Of a stretch of DNA of 11,126 bases, positions 1 through 6,234 are shown in pieces. Numbering within the stretch: the first letter of the stretch is position 1; every line of letters begins with the position of its first letter. Where the stretch lies: positions 1 through 11,126 of the forward strand of contig SYNW01000049.1 of NCBI GenBank assembly GCA_005805045.1, written 5' to 3'. Both the position numbers and the translations under genes were made by a program. Under the pieces are notes generated by a model. The model was given only the letters and a program-made list of their open reading frames with translations, had not been told where the DNA came from and did not search any database. Source of the stretch: Actinomycetota bacterium. Its GTDB lineage: Bacteria; Actinomycetota; Acidimicrobiia; Acidimicrobiales; Ilumatobacteraceae.

Positions 1-130
1 AATACGGCAAGTCATGACCGATGCTGAGAAGCGTGGCGTCAATCGACTGGCGCTGCATTTCTTGACGCACGCGAGCAAGTCGTGCCGCATACAAAGCACC
101 CGGATTAATTGTCGAGATCGAACTGCTCAC
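1..130 (-). CDS. M24 family (Xaa-Pro aminopeptidase/dipeptidase-like) peptidase, N-terminal fragment
   Basis: Only the first 43 codons are in the window; the gene runs off the left edge. The reading starts at a GTG whose last two bases overlap the TGA stop of the pirin gene (GTGA overlap), so the two are probably translationally coupled. The fragment contains a stretch like AARLARVRQEMQRQSIDATL followed by LLSIGHDLPY. This matches the beginning of the creatinase N-terminal domain that precedes the M24 pita-bread catalytic domain in prolidase-like enzymes, which cleave X-Pro bonds with two metal ions. The catalytic domain itself is outside the window, so activity cannot be judged. The family call rests on the RLARVR...IDATLLSIG...LPY pattern and is moderately sure. 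Confidence 0.7.
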   Translation of the reverse strand, partial: MSSSISTINPGALYAARLARVRQEMQRQSIDATLLSIGHDLPY

Positions 131-993
131 TTGACCAACACTCCGTTTTGATAGTCGTTCACAGCGTCAACGATTTGCTGACGCGTATTCATAACAAATG
201 GACCGTGACGCGCAACAGGCTCGTTCAGCGGCGCACCACCAAGAATCAGCAACTGCGTTTGCGATGCAGGCGAAGCATCTGTCTCGATTTTGACAGCACC
301 AGGACTGCGCTCGAACACAACCATCTGACCGCTCACAGCGCGTACGCCATTGACAATTGCTTCACCATCGAATACATGCACGAGTGCCGTATGCGTTGCC
401 TCAGGTGCCCAGTCGATGGTTTCGCTTGCATTCATCACGGCGTGGGCGTATGTCATCGGGCTGGTTGTCTCAACCGGACCAGTTGCGCCGTGAACCACAC
501 CCGCTACAACTTTGATCAGTCCGCCGTTGACAAGTTTGACTTGCGCAAGTTCGTCGGCTTCATAACCTTGGTATCGTGGCGCAATCATCTTGCGATCTGC
601 ACTCAAATTCACCCACAACTGAAACCCGTGCATCCGCCCGCCGAGTGCGAGCATGTCATCGGTTGGCAGTTCGCTATGAATCACACCTGAACCAGCAGTC
701 ATCCATTGCACGCCACCATTTTTGATGACCGCACGCGTGCCGATCGAATCTTCGTGCACCATTGCGCCAGACATTAAATATGTGACGGTCTCAAATCCAC
801 GATGCGGATGTGACGGCGCACCAACCGCTTCACGCGGCGCATAATCAGCCGGCCCCATCTCGTCGAGCAACAAAAACGGATCAATGTAGTCAACGTATTG
901 CGTCGGAAACGGACGACGCACTTTGAACCCGCCACCTTCGATTGTCGATTGCCCATCGATTATCTGAATGATTTTGCGCAATGGCTCGCTCAT
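127..993 (-). CDS. Pirin family cupin protein
   Basis: A 288-residue bicupin of normal pirin length. The N-terminal cupin carries the metal ligands expected of the family: His62 and His64 in SHPHRGFETVTYL, and His106 and Glu108 in GSGVIHSE. The FQLWVNL segment near residue 125 and a C-terminal cupin near residues 190-270 complete the fold. Pirins bind one iron (or other metal) ion. Some relatives act as quercetin 2,3-dioxygenases, others as protein partners, and a Serratia pirin has been reported to bind pyruvate dehydrogenase E1. The ATG start overlaps the TGA stop of the lipoyl synthase gene (ATGA), and the stop overlaps the start of the M24 peptidase gene. The gene therefore sits inside a lipoate/2-oxoacid dehydrogenase operon, which suggests but does not prove a role in that pathway. 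Family assignment is firm; substrate unknown. Confidence 0.93.
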   Translation of the reverse strand: MSEPLRKIIQIIDGQSTIEGGGFKVRRPFPTQYVDYIDPFLLLDEMGPADYAPREAVGAPSHPHRGFETVTYLMSGAMVHEDSIGTRAVIKNGGVQWMTAGSGVIHSELPTDDMLALGGRMHGFQLWVNLSADRKMIAPRYQGYEADELAQVKLVNGGLIKVVAGVVHGATGPVETTSPMTYAHAVMNASETIDWAPEATHTALVHVFDGEAIVNGVRAVSGQMVVFERSPGAVKIETDASPASQTQLLILGGAPLNEPVARHGPFVMNTRQQIVDAVNDYQNGVLVK

Positions 994-2612
994 GATCTCA
1001 CGCTCACGAGTTGAACATTAACTGGCAGATTCTGAGTTTGTTCAGCCGCACGCTTCGCATGGTAACTAGATCGGGTCAACGGACTCGCTTCGACATGTTT
1101 GATGCCGAGATTTTCACCGAAACTTGCGTAGTAATTGAACTCACTCGGGTCAGCCCAGCGCACAACCGGTAAATGCCCTGCCGAAGGTCGCAAGTATTGA
1201 CCGATTGTGACTATCTGCACACCAACTGCAGCAAGATCAGTCAGAGTCGCCTCGACTTCGGCTTTCGTTTCGCCAAGACCCAACATGAAACCAGATTTTG
1301 TTACAAGCCCCGCGGCATTTGCGCGCGCCAAAACGCTGAGACTTCGGGCATAACCAGCAGATGGTCGCACTTGGCGCTGCAATCGCGCGACAGTTTCAAT
1401 GTTGTGATTCAAAACGTCCGGGCGTTCGCTGAATAAAATTTCTAATGCGTCGGCGCCTTTGGCGTCTGAAATAAGTGTCTCGACACGGGTGTTTGGTGAA
1501 ATTACACGGATCTCACGGATGCATTGTGCGACATGACTCATGCCGCCGTCTGCAAGATCATCGCGCGCAACCATTGTCAGTACGGCGTGCTCTAGTTTCA
1601 TTTTGGCGACTGCTTGGGCGACTCGAATCGGTTCATTGACATCAGGGGCGAGAGGCTTGCGGGTGTCGATCAAACAAAAACCACAGGCGCGAGTGCATCG
1701 CTCGCCAAGCACCATCATCGTTGCGGTGCCATCGGCCCAACACTCAGAAAGATTTGGGCATCCAGCCTCTTCACACACGGTGACGAGATTCAGATCGCGC
1801 AAAGTTTTTTTGGTGGCAAGAACTTCTGGGCCGTGACTCACATGCGGTCGCAGCCACTCGGGTTTGCGTGCAGTAAGTTGGATGGCAGCATTGTTTTGTT
1901 GCGTGGCATCCCAGGCAACATCGTGACGTTCGATCTCGCCGTTTGTGAACTGCTTGGCCGCGAGCACCGAGACAACATCTACAACCTGTTGCATCGTCAC
2001 ATCGATACCCAATTCGCGCAGAGATGTGACTGGATACTCAGCAATGCCACACGGCACGATGTGCTTGCGCATATAACTTAAGTCGGTTGAAACATTCAGC
2101 GCGAACCCGTGCATTGTGCGCCCGTGCGAGACTCGCACGCCGATTGCGCAGATCTTTTTTGGCTCTTTACTTTGTGCGTCGACCCAGACGCCCGGATAAT
2201 CGGCGAAGCGACCGACATTTTGCAAGCCGAGGTGCACCAGTGTGTCAATCACTAGTTGCTCGACACTGCGAACATAGGCCTGGATGTCGGCTGGTCCGTT
2301 GACACCGTGCTTGCCAGTGAGCGTCAATATCGGATATACGACTAATTGCCCGGGGCCGTGATAGGTGATATCGCCGCCGCGATTTACTTTGACGAGTTCT
2401 GCCCCAACTTGATTTGGGTCGCACTTCAAATTTTTCGCCAAGTCAGCGCTTGAACCGTATGTGAACACGTGCGGATGCTCAAGCATCAGCAAATGTTGCT
2501 TGGTTGACTGCGAGAACATCGCTGTCTGAACTGCAAGCGCCTCGCGATAAGGCACCCTGCCAAGCCACCGAACATTTAGTCGAGGCGCGAGACTTGATTT
2601 TTCGCGCAGCAC
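990..2612 (-). CDS. Fused octanoyltransferase LipB - lipoyl synthase LipA
   Basis: A 540-residue protein holding both steps of lipoyl cofactor synthesis. Residues 12 to about 225 are LipB, which moves octanoyl from acyl carrier protein to the lipoyl-domain lysine. It has RGGDITYHGPGQL (78-90), the catalytic lysine in KKICAIG (Lys153) and the catalytic cysteine in VPCGI (Cys188). Residues from about 248 are LipA, the radical SAM enzyme that inserts two sulfurs. Its auxiliary cluster cysteines are 280, 285 and 291, its radical SAM CxxxCxxC is 306/310/313, and DVLNHNIETV and the terminal RSSYHA serine motif are present. A position usually Ser in the LTSVxRDD motif is Met here (LTMVARDD). The 20-odd-residue linker has no stop and no in-frame ATG/GTG, so this is a true fusion, not two overlapping genes. 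GTG start, 3 bp after the E2 gene, with a GGAG 9 nt upstream (2622-2625) inside the end of that gene. Confidence 0.95.
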   Translation of the reverse strand: MLREKSSLAPRLNVRWLGRVPYREALAVQTAMFSQSTKQHLLMLEHPHVFTYGSSADLAKNLKCDPNQVGAELVKVNRGGDITYHGPGQLVVYPILTLTGKHGVNGPADIQAYVRSVEQLVIDTLVHLGLQNVGRFADYPGVWVDAQSKEPKKICAIGVRVSHGRTMHGFALNVSTDLSYMRKHIVPCGIAEYPVTSLRELGIDVTMQQVVDVVSVLAAKQFTNGEIERHDVAWDATQQNNAAIQLTARKPEWLRPHVSHGPEVLATKKTLRDLNLVTVCEEAGCPNLSECWADGTATMMVLGERCTRACGFCLIDTRKPLAPDVNEPIRVAQAVAKMKLEHAVLTMVARDDLADGGMSHVAQCIREIRVISPNTRVETLISDAKGADALEILFSERPDVLNHNIETVARLQRQVRPSAGYARSLSVLARANAAGLVTKSGFMLGLGETKAEVEATLTDLAAVGVQIVTIGQYLRPSAGHLPVVRWADPSEFNYYASFGENLGIKHVEASPLTRSSYHAKRAAEQTQNLPVNVQLVSVRS

Positions 2613-2615
2613 TCG

Positions 2616-3989
2616 CTAGATCTCCGCTGACCAGTCCTGTGTTTCAAGAACTCGTTTAACTTTGGACAAGAAACCTGCGGCGTAAGCACCGTCAAACGCG
2701 CGATGATCCCAACTCATCGCCAAGTTGCCGACAGGATGAATTGCGATGCTTTCCGAACCATCACCTAATTGTGCAACGACCGGCTTGCGCACAATCGCAT
2801 CGGTCGACATGATTGCAACTTGTGGTTGGTTGATAATCGGCATCGTCAAAACCGACCCTGCAGAGCCGTTATTTGAAATCGTAAATGTCCCACCTTGAAT
2901 TTCGTCAGGTGTCAACTTGCGGCTACGCGCGCGGGTGGCGAGGTCGAAGATTTCACGGGCGATAGCGCGAAGACGTTTCGAGTCGGCGCTGCGTACTACT
3001 GGCACCAGCAAACCTTGAAATTGAAGATCAACAGCAACACCCAAGTCAACATAGTTGTGGACAACCAAGTTGTCACCTTCGATGCTCGCATTGAGATTTG
3101 GAAACTCGGCAAGCGCATCAACAATCGCTCGCGCGATAAATGGCAGATATGTAAGGGTGAAACCCTCTGACTGCTTCCATTGATCTTTGACCGCATTACG
3201 TGTTGCGTCGACGTTGGCATAGTCAACTTCAACGACACTGAAAGCATGGGGGCTGACTTTTTGCGACATGATCATGTGCGCACCAGTTAATTTTCGAATT
3301 TTTGAAAGTGGTGCGACTATTTCGCGTTCTGAACTTTGAGTAAATTTTGCTGCTCGAGGCGCAGGTTGTAAGGCAGTAGGTGCAGGCGCTGAAGGCGGCG
3401 CGACATCCACAGCTGGTGCCGGTGAGACTGCTTTTGGTGTCGAGCCAGTTTTGTCGATGAAATCTAAAACATTTTCACGCGTGATACGACCACCAGGACC
3501 AGTACCGACGAGTGCATTGACATCGATGCCGTGATCAGCAACGAGGCGACGCACAACTGGTGAAAGAAGTTTGTTGGACGCACTCGATGGAATCGCGGTT
3601 CGCGTTGCAGTTGCGACAACAGCAGGTGCCGGTGCGGGTTGCGCAACTGGTGCTGGCGCAGGCGCTGGCTGAGCAACTGGCGCTGGCGCAGGCGCTGGCT
3701 GAGCAACTGGCGCTGGCGCTGGCGCAGGCTTAGCGACAGGCGCAACAGCACCACTCGCCGCACCAACGACAGCAATCACAGTGCCAACCGCTACGGTGTC
3801 GCCTTCCTTAACTCGAATCTCGGTGAGTGTGCCCGCGACAGGCGACGGCACTTCAGTATCGACTTTGTCGGTTGAAACTTCGAACAATGGTTCGTCAGCA
3901 GCGACAGTGTCACCCACTTTTTTGAACCAACGAGTGATCGTGCCCTCGGTGACGGTCTCGCCAAGTTGCGGAAGTGTGATGTCAGCCAT
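2616..3989 (-). CDS. sucB: 2-oxoacid dehydrogenase E2 component (dihydrolipoamide succinyltransferase-like)
   Basis: A 457-residue acyltransferase, the core of a 2-oxoacid dehydrogenase complex. Domains in order: one lipoyl domain (about 1-77) with the lipoylated Lys42 in STDKVDTEVPS; a flexible Pro/Ala linker (about 80-130) made of a repeated ten-residue unit; the peripheral subunit-binding domain (about 142-178, LLSPVVRRLVADHGIDVNAL...GPGGRITRENV), which holds E3; and the catalytic domain (about 225-457) with His429 and Asp433 in HRAFDG. The sequence most resembles actinobacterial SucB, so 2-oxoglutarate is the favoured substrate. Actinobacteria can share one E2 between pyruvate and 2-oxoglutarate complexes, and a branched-chain E2 cannot be excluded. 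It has a single lipoyl domain, whereas several actinobacterial E2s have two or three. Start ATG with a weak AGAG purine stretch upstream. It lies between E3 and the LipB-LipA gene that would modify Lys42. No E1 gene is visible. Confidence 0.93.
   Translation of the reverse strand: MADITLPQLGETVTEGTITRWFKKVGDTVAADEPLFEVSTDKVDTEVPSPVAGTLTEIRVKEGDTVAVGTVIAVVGAASGAVAPVAKPAPAPAPVAQPAPAPAPVAQPAPAPAPVAQPAPAPAVVATATRTAIPSSASNKLLSPVVRRLVADHGIDVNALVGTGPGGRITRENVLDFIDKTGSTPKAVSPAPAVDVAPPSAPAPTALQPAPRAAKFTQSSEREIVAPLSKIRKLTGAHMIMSQKVSPHAFSVVEVDYANVDATRNAVKDQWKQSEGFTLTYLPFIARAIVDALAEFPNLNASIEGDNLVVHNYVDLGVAVDLQFQGLLVPVVRSADSKRLRAIAREIFDLATRARSRKLTPDEIQGGTFTISNNGSAGSVLTMPIINQPQVAIMSTDAIVRKPVVAQLGDGSESIAIHPVGNLAMSWDHRAFDGAYAAGFLSKVKRVLETQDWSAEI
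3631..3750. repeat. 30-bp tandem repeat encoding the E2 Pro/Ala linker
   Basis: About four units of 30 bp inside the E2 gene. The units at 3661-3690 and 3691-3720 are almost identical, the one at 3631-3660 is diverged, and the copy from 3721 is degenerate. Each unit encodes ten residues of the type PVAQPAPAPA, the mobile linker between the lipoyl and subunit-binding domains. Confidence 0.85.
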
Positions 3990-4031
3990 GAAGTTTGCTC
4001 TCTGTCAAGCCAATACTAGTTTTCTCACGTG

Positions 4032-4054
4032 GCATGACACTCGGTTTGTCATGC
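4032..4054 (-). other. Perfect 8-bp stem-loop spanning the lpd stop codon
   Basis: GCATGACA and TGTCATGC form an 8-bp perfect inverted repeat around a 7-nt loop, covering the TGA stop of lpd and the beginning of the 59-bp gap before the E2 gene. No T-run follows on the minus strand, so it does not look like an intrinsic terminator. It may be an mRNA processing or stability element between E3 and E2, or an operator. Function is inferred only from position. Confidence 0.45.
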
Positions 4055-5449
4055 GTTGATGCTTCTTCCTGTCAATGAGGTGACCGTCTCGCCGAAGAGT
4101 TCGCTCAAACTCGGGTGCGGCATGATGAATTCGGCAATCTCGTCAACCGATGCCTCCCAGTTGACGGCCAAGTAACCAGCGGCCAACTGCTCAGTCACCC
4201 ACGGGCCGACCATATGCACACCCAAAACTTGACCGGCAGAACCGTCACTATTTTTTTTAGCGATCACTTTCACGAGACCGTCGATCTCTCCGAGAATCAT
4301 TGCCCGCGAGTTTGCACGAAACTGATGTTTCGCCACGACAACATCGTGTCCAGCGGCGCGAGCCTGTTCTTCTGAAGGCCCAGCCCATGCAACTTCTGGG
4401 TGACAGTAAATAGCCCATGGCACTCGGTCGTACATCACTGGAGCAACGGTCTCGCCGCGCATGTGTTTGACCGCCAAAATCGCCTCGGCATACGCAACGT
4501 GCGCAAGTTGCGGTGTGTTGATCAAATCGCCAATCGCATAAACATCTGGTTCACCAGTTCGGCAATATTCGTCGACAACTACGAACCCGCGATCGTCAAC
4601 TTTTACTGCGGTACCTTTCAACCCGAGTGAGTCGGCGAACGGTCGACGACCAATCGACATGATCACAACGTCGCAAACGACCGGGTCACCCGAGGCAAAA
4701 GTGATTTGCGTCGAGCCGTTAGGTTGCTTGCTCTGACCAGCGACCACCACCCCGGTTCGAATCGCGATCTTTTTCTTGGCAAAAGTCTTTACGACGACAT
4801 TGGCGACATCAGGGTCAAGACCAGGCAAAATTTTTGGTGCCCCTTCGATAACCGTTACGGCCGAGCCCAAGTCGGCAAAAGTCGACGCAAATTCACAGCC
4901 GATCGCTCCACCACCGATGATTGCGATGCGTTTTGGAATCGTGCTCAGCATTAAAACTTCGTCAGATGTCATGATCGAACCACCGATCGGAAACCCCTTG
5001 ATCGTGCGCGGCACCGAACCACTTGCAAGCACAACTTTTGATCCTTGGACTTTTGTGGTCGTACCATCAGCCATAACAACATTCACCGTGCGATTCGTTT
5101 CGAGCGAACCCGTGCCCAAGAAATATGTAACCTTCTTCGACTTGGTGAGACCAGTCAAGCCTTTGACTAGACCGTCAACGATGCGAGCCTTGCGCGCCTG
5201 GCTTACCGCAAAGTCGACACCCGTTGAACTTGCATTTATCCCAAACTCTGGAGCGTGTGCAACGTGTCGGTTGGCCGCCGCCGTCTCAAGAAACGCCTTT
5301 GCCGGAATGCAACCACGATTCAAACAGGTGCCACCGATTGTGTCGCGCTCAATCAGTGCGACTTTCATGCCCGCCGACGCTGCGTAAAACGCAGATGCAT
5401 AGCCACCGGGACCTCCACCGATTACGACGAGATCAAATTGGTCTGCCAA
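4049..5449 (-). CDS. lpdA: Dihydrolipoamide dehydrogenase (E3)
   Basis: A 466-residue FAD-dependent disulfide oxidoreductase that reoxidises dihydrolipoyl groups on E2 and passes electrons to NAD+. FAD site GGGPGG (11-16) near the N terminus; redox-active disulfide Cys42/Cys47 in GGTCLNRGCIPAK; NAD-binding IAIIGGGAIGCEFAS (about 174-188); second FAD motif VYAIGDL; and the C-terminal His445/Glu450 active-site pair in PHPSLSE, contributed to the partner subunit. Length is normal. The start is a TTG with AAAGAG about 8 nt upstream; an in-frame TAG lies further upstream, and the reading MADQFDLVVIGGGPGG fits the family start. First major gene of the leftward lipoate/2-oxoacid dehydrogenase operon. 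Being next to an E2 and the lipoate genes, it serves lipoyl complexes rather than mercury or glutathione reduction. Confidence 0.96.
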   Translation of the reverse strand: MADQFDLVVIGGGPGGYASAFYAASAGMKVALIERDTIGGTCLNRGCIPAKAFLETAAANRHVAHAPEFGINASSTGVDFAVSQARKARIVDGLVKGLTGLTKSKKVTYFLGTGSLETNRTVNVVMADGTTTKVQGSKVVLASGSVPRTIKGFPIGGSIMTSDEVLMLSTIPKRIAIIGGGAIGCEFASTFADLGSAVTVIEGAPKILPGLDPDVANVVVKTFAKKKIAIRTGVVVAGQSKQPNGSTQITFASGDPVVCDVVIMSIGRRPFADSLGLKGTAVKVDDRGFVVVDEYCRTGEPDVYAIGDLINTPQLAHVAYAEAILAVKHMRGETVAPVMYDRVPWAIYCHPEVAWAGPSEEQARAAGHDVVVAKHQFRANSRAMILGEIDGLVKVIAKKNSDGSAGQVLGVHMVGPWVTEQLAAGYLAVNWEASVDEIAEFIMPHPSLSELFGETVTSLTGRSINA

Positions 5450-5474
5450 AGGTTCTCTTTCTGAGGATTTGCCC

Positions 5475-5505
5475 TATTAATCGTAGCCGTAAGCGCCTGA
5501 GTCAA
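5475..5505 (-). promoter_or_regulatory. lpdA: Possible sigma70-type promoter for lpd
   Basis: On the minus strand a TTGACT box (5500-5505) is followed after 18 nt by ATTAAT (5476-5481), about 27 nt before the TTG start of lpd. The spacing is close to the sigma70 optimum, but the -10 box is imperfect. Found by eye only. Confidence 0.35.
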
Positions 5506-5514
5506 GCCAAAGAT

Positions 5515-5607
5515 TTAGCGTGACAAGAGAAACAATTGCAACGAACCCGCCAACAGAATGGCGACTCCGCATAGCAGCGAGACAATAATCAGTTTTCGAG
5601 TGCTCAA
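5515..5607 (-). CDS. Possible 30-residue single-pass membrane peptide
   Basis: A short minus-strand reading frame, TTG start to TAA, in the divergent region upstream of lpd. It encodes a peptide with a basic N terminus (STRK), an almost uninterrupted hydrophobic stretch (about residues 6-28, LIIVSLLCGVAILLAGSLQL plus a Leu/Phe-rich end) and a terminal Arg. This composition is what a one-helix membrane peptide looks like and is unlikely in random intergenic DNA. However, it is short, the start is TTG without a clear ribosome site, and no homologue is recognised. It could instead be the remnant of a longer membrane protein. It lies in the same direction as lpd, 65 bp upstream. Confidence 0.35.
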   Translation of the reverse strand: MSTRKLIIVSLLCGVAILLAGSLQLFLLSR

Positions 5608-5670
5608 GACTGTAAATACTACGGCGTTAACTCACATTTTGGCTCGATAAACAACTATTGTGATTCATCG

Positions 5671-6234
5671 ATGAGTAGCCCGCTGAAATTCACACGAAAT
5701 TTAGTTTTAGTTTTTTTACTTCTCGGTGTCTCGAGTTGTGGCGCCGACGGTTCGACGAGCACCGCGCAGACAGAAACTTCAGAAACCATCGCCGCATCTG
5801 AGGCTTCGTCAGAGAACCCATCGATCAATGCGAACGCGCAATTCACCGCGACACTTTTGAGCGGTGCAACATTTGATAGCGCAACGGTTTTGCAATCTCA
5901 ACCGCTTGCGCTCTGGTTTTGGGCGCCTGGTTGACGGGCTTGTCGTTCTGAGTCATCCTCGGTCGAGGAGGCATACAAAACCTTTAAAGGCAAAGTGCAA
6001 GTTACCGGCGTCGCGTGGAATGGCAGCGGCGGAGACATGCAGGATTTTGTCAATGACAACGGTCTTTCGTTCACCAACATCAATGACGGGGCTGGTGAAG
6101 TTTTTGCGCGATTCAATGTGCCATATCAGCCGGCCTGGGTTTTCATCACCAAAGACGGCACCGTCACAACACGAATCGGCGTGCTTTCGGATTTAGAATT
6201 AGAAGAAGAACTGAACAGACTGGCGACAAACTGA
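5671..6234 (+). CDS. Selenocysteine-containing MPT53/DsbF-like thioredoxin-fold lipoprotein (UxxC)
   Basis: Read through an in-frame TGA (5932-5934), this is a 187-residue secreted redox protein. Residues 1-23 are a lipoprotein signal (basic start, LVLVFLLLG core, lipobox VSS-Cys23), followed by a Ser/Thr/Glu-rich tether (24-50). A thioredoxin-like domain then starts like MPT53 (QFTATLLSGATFD). The active site reads LWFWAPG-U-RAC where MPT53/DsbE relatives have WFWTPW-C-xx-C, so the TGA is Sec88, paired with Cys91. Downstream the same frame keeps the family pattern: VTGVAWNGSGGDMQDFV, LSFTNINDGAGEVFARFNVP, and a cis-Pro154 loop YQPAWVFI. Such proteins exchange disulfides outside the membrane. 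Other genes here end in TGA (lpd, lipBA, pirin), so the codon is not reassigned generally. A SECIS-like hairpin follows. No Shine-Dalgarno is evident; TATTGT at 5656-5661 could give a nearly leaderless mRNA. Alternative: a nonsense mutation or sequencing error. Confidence 0.88.
5949..5975 (+). promoter_or_regulatory. Putative bacterial SECIS element
   Basis: Directly downstream of the in-frame TGA, TCCTC (5956-5960) pairs with GAGGA (5965-5969) around a GGTC tetraloop (5961-5964). The stem extends past a bulged A5955 by C5954-G5970, U5953-G5971 and G5952-C5972, then after an A-A mismatch by G5950-U5974 and U5949-A5975. The loop begins 26 nt after the TGA, inside the roughly 16-37 nt range used for bacterial SECIS models, and has G in its first positions. 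The GGUC loop recalls the E. coli formate dehydrogenase SECIS. It would bind SelB carrying Sec-tRNA. Base pairing seen by eye; no folding energy calculated. Confidence 0.68.

Noticed and set aside
109..690. 193-residue plus-strand open frame opposite pirin
   Set aside because: Antisense to conserved pirin coding sequence, rich in Cys/His/Arg without a coherent motif; a shadow frame.
4776..5387. 203-residue plus-strand open frame opposite lpd
   Set aside because: It is antisense to a clearly conserved dehydrogenase gene and shows no recognisable domain; a shadow of codon bias.
5932..5934. General reassignment of TGA (to Trp or Gly)
   Set aside because: TGA is used as a genuine stop by several neighbours (lpd, the lipB-lipA fusion, pirin, one RCK gene, the SDR gene) at positions that fit family length and gene overlaps.
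5671..6234. Two separate genes (5671-5934 and 5995-6234) or a simple pseudogene
   Set aside because: Both parts are in one frame and together make one complete thioredoxin-fold domain; the only interruption is a TGA at the redox-active position, followed by a SECIS-like hairpin. Decay would not be expected to hit just that codon while sparing everything else.
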